A program made the position numbers and the translations under genes. Positions 31,954 to 43,337 of a stretch of 64,000 bases of DNA are shown here, piece after piece. The DNA is from Phascolarctos cinereus. Lineage: Eukaryota > Chordata > Mammalia > Diprotodontia > Phascolarctidae. Where the stretch lies: the NCBI RefSeq assembly GCF_002099425.1, contig NW_018344068.1, positions 4,512,001 through 4,576,000 of the forward strand, read 5' to 3'. A model generated the notes under the pieces. That model did not search any database, was not told the origin of the DNA, and saw nothing but the letters and a program-made list of their open reading frames with translations. Positions within the stretch are counted from its first letter, which is position 1, and every line of letters begins with the position of its first letter.

Positions 31954-32568
31954 CATAGGTGCCCAAAATGGGCAATACTGCCCTGTGGGGTACACTGGAA
32001 TGATACAGGGAGGTGGTAATAGCCTCCAGTGCAATTGGGGTGTGTTGAATAAAAATAAGGGGGCAATGGAAGCATAAGGAAAGAAGATAAGATAAGAACA
32101 TTTTGAAAAATCATGCATATATGTTTCACCTGTTGTATAACAGAGTTAAAATCATAGTGATTACGTTGTTGTCCAAATAAACACACAATATGCAAGTTAT
32201 AACCAATCAGTGGTTAAGTCTGCCAACAGGTCTTAACAAGCAAGTGTTGGCAGGTCAGTGTGTTGTGCATTCCTGCATCAGCAGGAATATGTATGTGTAA
32301 TGATTTGTTTATAATATGATACTGTACATGTAGTATACTTACATGATGCAATATTGCATCATCAAAATTTCAATGCAGAAACCCCCACAAATTTGCAATA
32401 AATTATTAAATTTAAGGTGTATCATTTAAAAAATATTTTACATATTTTTTGAAATGGCACAAATTGAAAAAAAAAAGCATTAAAAGATTAAAGAAAGTAG
32501 ATTTCCAGGGAGGCTCTGAGTGTTTTTTTTTAAAGGGGGTGGTAGGCCAAATAAGTTTGGGAACCTCT
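31954..32568. mobile_element. hAT-type DNA transposon, non-autonomous (0.6 kb)
   Basis: Imperfect terminal inverted repeats: cataggtgcccaaaa (31954-31968) and gtttgggaacctctg (32555-32569), about 12 of 15 matching. A probable 8-bp target duplication (cttattag 31946-31953, gttattgg 32569-32576) lies in L3 sequence that reads cttgtcgg in the family. The interior has no open frame, but has a perfect 20-bp palindrome (32343-32362) and an 8-bp-stem hairpin (32269-32288). Confidence 0.75.
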
Positions 32569-32650
32569 GTTATTGGGAAAGGGAGTCCTGTTGCAGGTAT
32601 GGTAAAGGAGGAACTGTCCAGCTCTCAAGTTCTCAAGATTCAGCATCTCC

Positions 32651-33305
32651 TAGTAAAACAGAGTGCAGCACCTCCCTACTGTCCCCACTGTTAATTATTA
32701 TCTCTACAGGATGTATGAGTTGAGCCAAGAGAATTCAGGTACTCCTTTCTTTCCTACATGGGAAAGACTCCTTTCCCCTGCAACCATCAATGACCAACAC
32801 CAGCTCCCAAAACTAAATGGTACATTCTCTTCGAAGTGTAAGCATGACCCAAACAGAAGGAACTGGGTCACACCTAACAGGTTGTCTTTGGCGAAGGGCT
32901 CAACATTCTGTTGGAGCTTAGAAATGCTAAATCTGAGAAATATTAGGAAAGAATTCCCCCCTGGTTATCTTTGAGCTGTTTTACTTAAAGGTTCACAGGG
33001 TTATATTTAGATGTTGGCAGCTTGTTTCTGGGATGTAGCTGTGAACACACCTTTGTACCTTGCAAGTCTCTCCAGCATCTCCCCTGGAAACAGTCCGTGA
33101 ATTCTGATAGACAGCTACTACCAGCATCTGAGTCCTCAAAAACATATTGGTCTTAATTGGAGTTAAATGGAAAAGATGTTATGAAAAGAAAATGTGAGCA
33201 CCCCTGTGACTTCTCTGTCAGAATCCTCTGTTTTACACCAGTGACTGATGGGTATCTGTGCTGAAATTTTCCAAATGTCCATGGCAAACCCTACTTAAAC
33301 CACAG
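32651..33305. other. Unassigned, single-copy-looking
   Basis: 650 bp without a recognisable repeat or exon. 32970-33060 is a non-repetitive mixed-composition stretch. Confidence 0.4.
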
Positions 33306-33309
33306 CCCA

Positions 33310-33480
33310 CAGAATCCTTGGTGAACTAGAAGGGAACTTAGAGGCCATCTAGTCCAACCTTCTCATTTTACAGATGAGGAAACTAAAGCTGGGAACTGCC
33401 TCAGGTCATATGGGCAGTGTGTCAGAAGTGGGATTTAAATGAAGGTCCTCTGACTAGAGCCAGTCTCTGTGCACATACCA
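33310..33480 (-). mobile_element. THER/MIR SINE
   Basis: Antisense 'gaactagaagggaacttaga', 'ggccatctagtccaacctt' and 'tacagatgaggaaactaaag'. Confidence 0.85.
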
Positions 33481-33540
33481 ATGGGTTACAGAGCTTTCTC
33501 TCAGCAAAACTGGGAAGTCAATTGAGTAGGATTGCATCAA

Positions 33541-33583
33541 CAGTTATTATTATTATTATTATTGATGATGATGATAATAATCA
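33541..33583. repeat. (ATT)n(GATG)n microsatellite
   Basis: Short tract directly upstream of the MIR into which the HAL1 inserted. Confidence 0.9.
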
Positions 33584-33594
33584 TATAGAGCTTT

Positions 33595-34431
33595 TTTAAT
33601 TTTTAAAATTTATTTATTTTTAGTTTTCAATATTTACTTCCACAAGATTTTGAGTTCCAAATTTTCACCCCATCTTGCCCCTCCCCCACCCCAAGATGGC
33701 ATGCATTCTGAATATCCCTTCTCCTAGTCTACCCTGCCTTCTATCTCTCTCCCCCCCTTCTCTTATCCCCTTCCCCTTCTATTTTCCTGTAGGGCAGGAT
33801 AGATTTCTGTACCCCATTTCCTGCATTTCTTATTTCCTAGTTGCATGTGAAAACATTTTTTTAAGCATGTGCTTTTAAAATTTTGGGTTCCAAATTTTCT
33901 CCCTTCTTCCTTTCCCCCCTACCTTCATTGAAAAGGCAAACAATTCAATGTAGGTTATACATGTGCAATTATGCAAAACACTTCCATAGTAGTCATGTTG
34001 TGAAAAACTAACTCTATTTCCCTTAATCCTATCCCACCCCCCATTTATTCTATTCTTTCTTTTGACCCTGTCCCTCCTTAGACGTGTTTGCTTCTGATTA
34101 CTCCCTTTTCCAATCTGCCCCTCTCTCTATCATTCCCCTGCTTTGTTGTCCCCTTCTCCCCCTGTTTTCCTGTAGGGTAAGACAGATTTCCATACCCAAT
34201 TGAGTGTGTATGTTATTCCCTTCTTAAGCCAAATCCTATGTCAATAAGTTTCACTCATTCCCTCTCACTTTCCCATTTCCCCTCCACCGTAAGAGCCTTT
34301 TCTTTTTTTTTTTGTGAGATAATTTACCCCATTCTACCTCTCCCTTTCTCTTTCTCCCAGTATAATCCTCTCTCACCCCTTAATTTTATTCTCCAGATAT
34401 GACCCCTTCATCTTCAACTCACCCTATACCA

Positions 34432-34475
<44 letters not shown>

Positions 34476-36594
34476 CATCTATATCTATATCTACATATGC
34501 ATACATATAATTTTTTCCCTCCAACTACCCTAATACTGACAAAGGTCTCATGAGTTATAAATGACATTTTTCCATGCATGAATGCAAACAATTCAACCTT
34601 AATAAGTCTCTTACAATTTCTCTTTCCTGTTTACCTCTTCATGTTTCACTTGAGTCTTGTATTTGAAAGTCAAATTTTCTATTCAGTTCTGGTCTTTTCA
34701 CCAAGAATGTTTGAAAGTCCTCTATTTCACTGAATGACCATTTTTTCCCCCTGAAGGATTATACTCAGTTTTGCTGGGTAGGTGATTCTTGGTTGTAATC
34801 CTATCTCCTTTGCCCTCTGCAATATCATACTCCATGCCCTCCAGACCCTTAATGTAGAAGCTGCTAAATCTTGTGTTGTCCTGATTGTGTTCCCACAATA
34901 CTTGAATTGTTTCTTTCTGGCTGCTTGTAATATTTTCTCCTTGACCTGGGAACTCTGGAATTTGGCTACAATATTCATACTAGGAGTTTTCCTTTGGGGA
35001 TGTCTTTCAGGAGGTGATCAGTGGATTCTTTCCATTTCTATTTTGCCCTCTGGTTCTAAAATATCAGGGAAGTTTTTGTTGATAATTTCTTGAAAGATGA
35101 TGTCTAGGCTCTTTTTTTGACCATGGCTTTCAGTTAGTCCAATAATTTTTAAATTATCTCTCCTGGATCAATTTTCCAAGTCTGTGGTTTTTTCCAATGA
35201 GATATTGCACATTGTTTTCTAATTTTTCATTCTTTTGGATTTGTTTTACAGTGTCTTGATTTCTCATAAAGTCATTAGCTTCCAATTGCTCTGCTCTAAT
35301 TTTTAAGGAAGCATTTTCTTCAGTAATCTTTTGGACTTCCTTTTCCATTTGACCAATTTTGCTTTTTAGGGTGTTCTTTTCCTCATTGGCTTTTTGGACC
35401 TCTTTTGCCATTTGGGTTAAGCTATTTTTTAAGGTGTTATTTTCTTCAGTATATTTTTGGATCTCCTTTAGCAAGTTGTTGACTTGTTTTTCGTGATTTT
35501 CTTGCATCACTCTCATTTATCTTCCAAGTGTTTCCTCTACTTCTCTTACTTGCTTCTCAAAATCATTTTTGAGCTCTTCCAAGGCCTGGGACTGATTCAT
35601 ATTTTTTTCTTGGAGGCTTTGGATGTAGGAGCTTTGACTTTGTTGTCTTCTTCCGGATGTATGTTTTGATCTTCTTTGTTACCAAAAAAAGATTCTGTGG
35701 TCTGATACTTCTTGCAAGGTTTGCTTATGATCCCAGCCAATTACTTGAGTTCTAAACTCTTTATTAAGGTAGAGGTCTGCTTCCAATGTGGAGGATGTAC
35801 TGTTCCAAGCTTTAGGGGTTTGTACAGCTGTTTTCAGAGATACTTCTAGGGACCTGTAAATTTTCAGTTCTTCCAAGGTGGTATGATAAGGGGTGAGATG
35901 TTTACTCCTTTCCTGGACTGTGCTCTGGTCTATGAGTGACCAGAAGCACTCCTTTCTGTCTTGGAATTGTTAGGAGAATTTCCTTCACACTGCCACTACA
36001 AGCTCTACCATGCCAGTGCTTCTCCTTGTCCCAGGACCACCCCTCAGAACTGTGACCCAGATCCAACACAGGCAAAGCAAGAGATTCCTACCTCCTCACT
36101 GGCAAAGAGATCCCTGCAATCCCTCTCTGATCAGTCACTCAATTCCCCCTCCATCTGTGGGCCAGAAGCTCAGGAATCATTTGCTGCCCTGGGCTGCAGA
36201 ACTGGAAACTGGGGCTGAGACCTAGCTTCTCTCTCACTGCAGAAACAGAATTTTTCCCACTGACCTTCTAAGTTGTCTTTGGTGTTCTTGGGTTGAGAGA
36301 TCTGGAAACCACCACAGCTGCCCATGATTCAGTCCTCTGAGGCCTACTCCATGTTCGCTGTGGCCTGCGCACCCACATCGAGCTGTGCTCCTTTCCCCAC
36401 CCAGCATGATATACCTTTCTGATCAACCATCCAGTTTGTCTTGGGCTGGAAATTTGTTTTACTCTGTCTCTTTGTGGGTTCTGTTGCTTTAGAATTTATT
36501 TAGAGCCATTTTTTTTATTGGTATTTGGAAGGGTTTGGGGGAGAGCTCAAGCAAGTCACTGCTTTCACTCTTCCATCTTGGTTCTGCCCCCTTG
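33595..36594 (-). mobile_element. HAL1 (half-L1), full length
   Basis: A 3.0-kb antisense HAL1. Its 5' end (minus) is 'gggggcagaaccaagatgga' at 36594, then 5' UTR, ORF1 (34631-35728), a spacer, an L1-like 3' UTR and a tail ending 'aaaaataaataaattttaaa'. It is flanked by an exact 11-bp duplication (tatagagcttt at 33584-33594 and 36595-36605). No ORF2. A (TATC/TGTC)n tract lies in the spacer at 34434-34475. It keeps about 20 more 5' bases than the copy at 14608. Confidence 0.9.
34631..35728 (-). pseudogene. HAL1 ORF1 pseudogene
   Basis: Aligned with the sister copy, the start codon reads ATA (35726-35728). Recognisable parts are the coiled coil (35154-35516: NTLKNSLTQMAKEVQKANEE, KSKIGQMEKEVQKITEENAS) and the C-terminal domain (34727-34978: KEKILQAARKKQFKYCGNT, EIGLQPRITYPAKLSIILQ), up to a TAA at 34631-34633. 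At least three frame changes or stops separate the parts. Confidence 0.85.
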
Positions 36595-36792
36595 TATAGA
36601 GCTTTAAGGTTTACAAAGCACTTCACATGTATTACCTCATTTGATCTTCAAAACAACTCTAGGACGGAGTTGCTTTTATTTTCCTCATCTTATACATGAA
36701 AAAATTGAGTCTGAGAGAAGGGAAGTGACTTGGCCAAGGAACACACAGCTAGGAAATGTTTGAAGCTAGTGGGTTAGCATTCTCTCCTCACT

Positions 36793-37415
36793 CCAACCTA
36801 TTCTTTACTCAGTCATTAAAGTGATTTTCCTAATTTCAGGTCTGATCATGTCACTTCCCCATACTCAATAAATTCCAGTGACTCCTATTGCCTTCAGAAA
36901 CAAGCATAAAATGCTGTGTTTGGCATTCAAAGTCCTTCATAATATAGCCCTCAACTCCACCTTTCCAGTCATCTTATTCCTTGCTCCCCAATATGTACTC
37001 TTTGATCCAGTGACACTATTCTCATGGCTATTCTGTGAACAAGACATTCCGTCTCTCAGCTCTGAGTATTTTCTGATATGTCCCCCCATATCTGTTACTC
37101 TCTCCCTCCTTTGCTCTTACTACTGATGTCCCTGGCTTCCTTTAAGTGTCAACTAAAATCCCACTTTCTACAGAAAACCTTCCCTACCACCTTATAATTC
37201 CAGTGCTTCCTCTCTTTTAATAATTTCCTATGTATTCTGTATATAGCTTGCTTTGTATATATTTGTTTGCCCATTGTCTCCCACAATTAAACTGTGAGCT
37301 CCTTGAAGGCAGGGACTGTCTTTGCTTCTTTTTTGTATCCCCAGTGCTTAGCACAGTGCCTGGTACATAGTAGGGACTTAATAAATGTTTAATGAATTGA
37401 ACTGAATCTGAATGA
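36793..37415 (+). mobile_element. L3-type LINE 3' region, 0.6 kb
   Basis: The best-preserved 3' segment of this family here: 'gtctgatcatgtcacttccc', 'ccctggcttcctttaagtgt', 'atgtattctgtatatagctt', 'ctccttgaaggcagggactg', 'gcacagtgcctggtacatag' and the terminus 'acttaataaatg'. It links blocks found separately elsewhere in the window. Confidence 0.88.
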
Positions 37416-37471
37416 ATCTCCTCACTCAATACATTATGCCATCCATCAATATACTGAAATCCTACTTTCTT

Positions 37472-38027
37472 TAATTTTTTTCTTTTTTTAATATTTTATT
37501 TTTCCCCAATTATATGTAAAAACAAGTTTTAGTGTTTGTTGTTTTTGTTTATTTTGCGTTCCAAATTCTATCCCTCTCTCCCTCTCCTACCCCTTCCCTG
37601 AGATGATAAGCAATCTGATATAGGTTATATATGTGTAATCATATAAAACATTTCCATATTAGTCATTTTGTAGAAGAAAACTCAAAAAAGGAATAAAGAC
37701 AGAAAGAAGAAAAGGGAAAAATAGTATACTTTGGTCTGTATTCAGACACCATCAGTTCTTTCTCTGGAAGCAGATGACATTTTTCATCATGAGTTCTTTG
37801 GGATTGTGTTGGATTGCTGTTACTGTGTACAATGTTCTCCTGATTATGCTCACTTCACTCTGTATCAGTTCATGTAAGTCTTCCCAGCTTTTTCTGAAAG
37901 CATTCTGCTCATTATTTTGTATAGCGCAGTAATATTCCATTATAATCACATACAACAACTTGTTCAGCCATTTTGTAATTGATGGGCATCTCCTCAATTT
38001 CTAGTTCTTAGCTACCACAAAAAGAAT
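37472..38027 (-). mobile_element. L1, 5'-truncated, exact target duplication
   Basis: 556 bp of antisense L1 3' end with an ORF2 C-terminal piece (37752-37997: YVIIMEYYCAIQNNEQNAF, KSWEDLHELIQSEV). Flanked by an exact 14-bp duplication (aatcctactttctt at 37458-37471 and 38028-38041). Confidence 0.95.
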
Positions 38028-38265
38028 AATCCTACTTTCTTGAGGGTCATGTCATCAGAGGAAGCTCTATCATGTTCTATCAAAGTGGGATGGTTTTGAG
38101 TACCAGCCTAGCAGTGGATAATCCTCTAGTTATCCAAAAACTCGCCTAACTAAGGTTGACCCCAAAGTAATGGAATTTTTTTTTTCAGTGGGTCGTAACA
38201 ATCATGAAGATCATACATGAAGATCTAAAAGGGTTAATATTTCTGTAGATGGGAGAACACTCACA

Positions 38266-38580
38266 TCAATTCACTTCTACCCATTGCTCCTATTTCTGCA
38301 AAGCAAAACAAGTCTATTTTCTTTCCCACATGTAATCCATCAAATACTTGAACACAGTACTTGTATCCCTTCTATGTCTTCTGTTCTCCTAGTTCTTTCT
38401 GTTCTTATATGGAGCAGAATGGATTGGAAAAAAAATCTTATTAGGCACTTACTACATGTTAAACATTGTGCTAAGTATACAAATAGAAAAAGTGAGACAG
38501 TCCCTGCTGTCAAAAGTTCACATTCCAATTGGGAAATATCACACATATAGGACAATCCAATTTCATAGTGGGATGTGTCT
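38266..38580 (-). mobile_element. L3-type LINE 3' UTR pieces
   Basis: 38266-38400 is antisense ('cacttctacccattgctcct', 'caagtctattttctttccca'). 38408-38580 is an antisense terminus ('ttaggcacttactacatgtt'). Confidence 0.75.
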
Positions 38581-38688
38581 GCTGTTGCTATTTCTTTTGA
38601 GAGAAAGGGGGGCAGGAACATGTGAAGCTCATCTGCAAGAATGAGGAGGTCAGTGTTGGTATCACATCTAGATTTAAAAGGTGGCCTT

Positions 38689-38987
38689 TTCCAAAGGACT
38701 AATGATGACACATATTATCCACCTCCAGATGAAGAACTGATATTGTTTGAATACAGACTGAAGGAAGCTATTTTTCACTTTCTTTTTTTTTCTTTTATTT
38801 GAGTCTTCTTGTACAAAATGACTAATATGGAAATGTTTTACATGATTGCATATGTATAACCTGATTGCTTACGGTCTCAGGGAGGGAGGTGTGGAGAGAG
38901 AGGGAGGGGGAAGAATTTGGAAATCAAAACTTTAGAAAATGTTTAAAAATTATTTTAACTTGTAATTGGGGGAAAAATAAAAAAAAA
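38689..38987 (+). mobile_element. L1 3' UTR insertion, exact 17-bp target duplication
   Basis: A 299-bp sense L1 3' end ('ctgattgcttacggtctcag', G-rich run, A-rich tail). The duplication atttaaaaggtggcctt is exact at 38672-38688 and 38988-39004. Confidence 0.93.
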
Positions 38988-39004
38988 ATTTAAAAGGTGG
39001 CCTT

Positions 39005-39840
39005 ACTGAGAATCTGAAAATAGCTTTCTGGTTCAGCACTGCTGCTGAGGGACAGCTCCAGGACTCCTGCAAATGAGCAACTTTGCACTAGGTCATTATA
39101 GCTTCATGTGGGCGATATTTTCTATCTCAGCATATAGAAGAGCAGGAGATCTGGTCCCTGAATTGCTGAGGATAGCTAAGGAGGTGGCAGTGCTATTCTT
39201 TAGCTTGGTATCTGGTACAGTGGGCTACTTTTATGCCTTTTGGTGTTCTGAATTTCTCATAGATGGAGATTTAAAAATATGAGAATCTGTGGGACATGGG
39301 AAGAACATTGCTGCATTGTCTGGGTTTCTCAAGGAGAAGCTTTCTCAATATGGGTTTATCTTTGTGTCTCTTGTGAACTAACCCAAAAGGATATATTCAG
39401 AGAAGAATTTGTGTGCCTCTTTCCAGGTGTCTGATGTTTTGTGGCAACACACTCACTACTCTTCCTTTATGGCACACGGACTCTATGTATTGTTGATTGG
39501 ATTTCACTTTGTTATGGATCTACTTCCTCAGGTCCTCAGTGACCCCTTTGGGCTTGCAAGTCCCCTTGCTTTTAATTTTGTGTGATCTATTCTGGTAACT
39601 GATCTCCTTCTTATCCTCATGAACTGAGATCACATTGTAGACTTTTCTGCCCCATCTGACCTGTTCCACACCAACCAAGAGCTTGGTTGATGCCATTGAG
39701 GATTCTCTGTAGCCTTTCATTGTTTCACCTCTGGACCCAATGCAGGGTGAAAGTAGGGATAACAACATATGAAATGCCTTGTTATACTTCCTGACTGCAC
39801 AGTCAAATTGTAGATACATCCCAAGGTAAGTTAAGAATCA
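39005..39840. other. Unassigned, with a 99-codon minus-strand open stretch
   Basis: No repeat recognised. The minus-strand open stretch 39520-39819 (MYLQFDCAVRKYNKAFHML..., ending GVTEDLRK) has a Lys/Arg-rich C-terminus but matches no family I know. No poly(A), intron signals or neighbouring exon was seen. It could be a decayed processed pseudogene or chance. Confidence 0.35.
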
Positions 39841-39842
39841 GA

Positions 39843-40345
39843 ATAGGGAGCTTAATTGGATCTGAAGTCAGAAAGTCTGGGCTTGAATCCCAGCTCTGAC
39901 ACTTACTAGCTATGAGACTTTATCCCTGAAGCTCAGTTTCCTCACCTATAAACTGAGGATGTTAATACTTGACACTTTACAGTGTTATTATGAGATAAGC
40001 ACTTTGTAAGCCTTAAAAGATACTAGAAAAAATGAGTTGTTGGGAACTTGAGGTAGGAAAATAAGGACCAACAGCTTAAATTTCTTAACAGGAGATGCAA
40101 TATAGTAAATAACACTAAATTTGGAGTTAAGTGACCTGTGGGTTTGAATTCAAGTTCTAATCCTTGGTAGCCAGAGGATCATGGAAAAGCAACTTTTCTA
40201 TGAGTCTCAGTTTCTTCCTTGTAAAGAATGGGGTTATCCCAACACTTGTATTACTTGCTTCATAGTTGTAAGGAAAGTGTAAACTTTGTATGTTGTAAAG
40301 TACCATGGATATGTAAGGTAGTATTATTTGCATCCATTGCATGTA
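39843..40345 (+). mobile_element. Two sense MIR/CORE-SINEs
   Basis: 39843-40025 ('gaagtcagaaagtctgggct', 'cacttactagctatgagact') and 40088-40340 ('ctaaatttggagttaagtga', 'gagtctcagtttcttccttg'). Confidence 0.75.
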
Positions 40346-40394
40346 GCCTCTTCCTTAAGTGTCTTCCAGGGCTGTTGTCAATTTCCTTTATCAA

Positions 40395-41600
40395 TCAATC
40401 AATCAATCAGCAAGTACTTATAATTTATTTAATATAATTTATTATTATATACTACATTTTTTATGTAGTGAGCATGCTCTATGTGTTAGGCACTGTGGTA
40501 AGGGCTGGGCTTAAAAAGATGAAACAATGCTTACCCTCAAGGAGCTTACATGGTATTGAGAGAGACATGTACATATATGTATGTATGTATGTATGTATAC
40601 ACACACACATATTACATACCAAATAAATATAAGCTAATTTGGGGGGAAATCAATATTACCTGGGGGATCAGGAAAGTTTAATTGTAGAATGTGGTGCTTG
40701 AGTTGGGCTCTGAAAGAAACAAGAGATTCTAAGAAGTGGAACATAAGAGAACACTCCAGGAAGGGAGACATCGATGCGAAGGCATGGGAATGGGAAATGG
40801 AGTATCATTTGTAATGAATAGCCAATTTGGCAGGACCATAGAATGCAAGAAGTGGTGTAATGAATAAAATGCCTAGAAAGGTAGGTTAGGGCAAGGTTGT
40901 GAAGAGCTCTAAATCTCAAACGGAGGAGTTTACATTTAATCCTGTAGGCAATGTGGAGCCACTGAAGTTTGATGTTTAGGGAAGTGATACTATCAGATCT
41001 TTGTTATAGGAAAATCACTTTGGCAGTTGTGTGGAGGATGGACCAGAGAAGAAAGAGATGTGAGACTTGGAGACTAAATAGGGGGCTATTGCAATAGTCT
41101 AGACAAGAGATGATGAGGACCTGAACTGGAGTAGTGACTACATGAAGAGTGGGAAGGGGACTTTGTCTTTCTATCTCCAGTGATTAACACAGTGCATGAT
41201 TTGTAGCAAGCACTTAATAAATGCTTATTGATTGGTTGACTGAGACAGATAAAAGACATGTTGTGGAGGTTGAAATGACAAGATGAGATGAGGAAGAATG
41301 AACAGTTAAGGAGAGTGCTGAAGCTGTGAACCTAGATGACTGGAAAATGGTGATACCCTCAACAGAGATAGAGACATTCAGCAGAGGAGGGAGTTATGGG
41401 AGAAAGATAATGAATTCTGTTTTGGACATGTTAAGTTTGAGATGCAAATGAAATATCAAGTTCAAATTATCCTTTGGCAGTTGGTATAATGCATAGCTGG
41501 GGCACAGCTGAGAGACTTAGGCTAGCTATAGAGATTCCTAGATCTGCATAGAGATGATAATTAAACCCATGGGAGCTGATATATGTGAGAGTATAGAAAT
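40395..41600 (-). mobile_element. L2/L3-type LINE with RT active-site region
   Basis: A roughly 1.2-kb antisense copy. On the minus strand, codons from 41580 give ISSHGFNYHLYAD, the sequence leading into the YADD catalytic box of CR1-superfamily reverse transcriptases; the second Asp and the codons after it are lost. 3' UTR blocks follow to the terminus near 40400. A sense L3 terminus (41159-41242) is nested inside, and an ATGT/AC simple repeat lies at 40569-40610. Confidence 0.85.
41159..41242 (+). mobile_element. L3 terminus nested in antisense LINE
   Basis: 'ggactttgtctttctatctc', 'gtgattaacacagtgcatga' and 'gcacttaataaatgcttatt': a very short 5'-truncated insertion. Confidence 0.8.
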
Positions 41601-41644
41601 CAGGAAGTGTTCACTCCCAAGAGACATTAAAGATGAAGTCTTTT

Positions 41645-42075
41645 CAACAAAGATGAGGTCTTCCTTGACTCCTTCAGCCTACACTGACTTATTCTTTACT
41701 AAAATCCTGCTAGTCTGCATGGCATCATTTAACATGGAAATATTTTTACTTTTCCTATCCAAGTCTCCTCCTATCTACCAAATGGTGAGCTCCCTGAGGG
41801 CGAGGCCTTAGAGAACTTCTTGTTAGTCTAGTTATCACTCTGTGAGCTCCTCAAGGGCAGGACTTAGATCTGTTCCTTGGGTTTGTTTCTATACACTCTC
41901 CCCTCCAGGAGATCAGACCTAGTTTTGTTGCTCTCTGTGTCTCCCAGATTTTTAACTCCCTGAGGGCAAGGTCCAGTTCTTCTGTGTCTCTGGGACTATA
42001 AGCTCTATGAAGGCAAGACCCGCATCTGTTTCTTTCTCCCCCTTCAGTAGCTGAGTCTAGAGCTAGATACAGTGA
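41645..42075 (+). mobile_element. LINE 3' UTR with repeated 'gagctccctgagggcagg' unit
   Basis: Sense 3' region ('ggtcttccttgactccttca', 'catggcatcatttaacatgg') followed by four diverged copies of one motif near 41788, 41843, 41955 and 42000. L2-like, but I cannot name the subfamily. Confidence 0.65.
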
Positions 42076-42089
42076 TACTTGTTAACTAT

Positions 42090-42465
42090 CCTATTAATTC
42101 ACCTCTCTAAGTTTCAGTTTCTTTGCTTGCAAAATGTAGATAATACTATTTTGACTAGAAAGATAGTGTGGGCATAGTGGATGTCATCCTGGTCTTCAAG
42201 TCAAGAAGACTTGGGCTTCCTCTGACACATACTGCCCAGTACCCCAGGCAGCTCCTTATGCTTATAAATTACGAAGGACTTGCTTGTTTGCATTGATAGA
42301 GGAAGGTGCCATCTGCAGAATTCTTTTTGTCCATGAAATTACTGGCCTGGACTAAATTTTTAAAAAAGTAAACAAAAATATGTTTGTATAAGCTACCTCA
42401 CAAGGTTGTCATGAGAAAAGCACATTATGGACCTTTAAATGCTATGGAAATGTGAATTATCCTTT
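42090..42465 (+). mobile_element. MIR SINE split by a THER2-like SINE
   Basis: MIR pieces at 42090-42155 ('ctctctaagtttcagtttct') and 42388-42465 ('acctcacaaggttgtcatga'). Between them, 42156-42357 is a sense SINE with the tail 'ttgcattgatagaggaaggt'. Confidence 0.65.
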
Positions 42466-42469
42466 ACCC

Positions 42470-43335
42470 CCTAAGACTATTCAGGTGACAATTGAGGACT
42501 CCTAGGTTCTTACCTATGGACTCCAGAGTCTATATCATTGGTGGAGGGAGGGGGTCCTTAAATGGTTTTGTGGGAGATGGGGATAGTAATATTACTGCTC
42601 CCTAGGAAGCCTCCATCTTCAGGCTGTCTGGCTGAGCTGGGTGAGTTATCTCTGGAATCTGCTTGGCTGCTCTGGGTAGATAAATGTCAGCTTCAGTGTG
42701 ATTTGCATTAAAATCCACCACCAATCTGCTGCTTTCCCAAAGGGACAATGAGAGTCTGAATCCTGGCCCAACTCCTATCAGCCCTGCTAATGAATGGCTG
42801 CCTCCTTTTGTGCTCCAAGCCTCCCAGTTCTGTCCCAGTGCACAAACAACTGTGTGGCTTAGAAGTCATTGCCACCTCCACCGACTGCCAGGAACTGAGC
42901 AGCTTGTGGAAATCTCAGGGTCCTCGAGTAGGAATGGGAGGGTCACTTTTGCCCTAGATCTCCTGGGCCTTTACTCAGCCCCTGACTATCTCTCTAGCAT
43001 TATTCATCTTCTCCCTGTCACCTGCTCCTGGATGCCCAGCTATAAAGGAGAAGTAGATGGTCCAGACGTCTGCAGGAAGGTTCCCTTTCCTACTCCCCCC
43101 CAACCTTAAGTCCTAGCAGCCATGATGTTCAGTTTCAATTTAGTTCCTAATGGAATGCTTTACAAATATTTTCTGACAGGGAAACATAGGGGACTGTATG
43201 GGGGTTAGAAGAATGGGGGCCAACAGGAAGAGGGCAAGAATAGAGAATTTAAGAAGAAAAGCAGGAATAAAAACAGTACCAGCCAAGGCTAGGGGAGGGA
43301 GGTAGTGATTTGGGGGTGAGAAAGACTCAGACAGC
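42470..43335. other. Unassigned, single-copy-looking
   Basis: 860 bp without repeats. It contains an octamer ATTTGCAT at about 42701 and a non-repetitive block (42640-42830) that could be conserved regulatory DNA. The plus-strand open stretch 42810-43109 has no domain. Confidence 0.4.
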
Positions 43336-43337
43336 CA

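Larger units (their letters stand above)
31335..32650 (+). mobile_element. L3-type LINE 3' UTR split by a hAT element
   Basis: Sense blocks 'tctgccctggtcagacacag' (31362), 'ggttcttcaagcagaagatg' (31918) and, after the transposon, 'gggagtcctgttgcaggtat' (32581). A (TA)n tract (31630-31765) also interrupts it. Confidence 0.75.
33584..36785 (-). mobile_element. MIR SINE split by HAL1
   Basis: The SINE begins at 33584-33594 (tatagagcttt) and resumes at 36595 with a second copy of the same 11 bp, then 'aaggtttacaaagcacttca' and 'agtgacttggccaaggaaca'. The HAL1 lies between. Confidence 0.8.
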
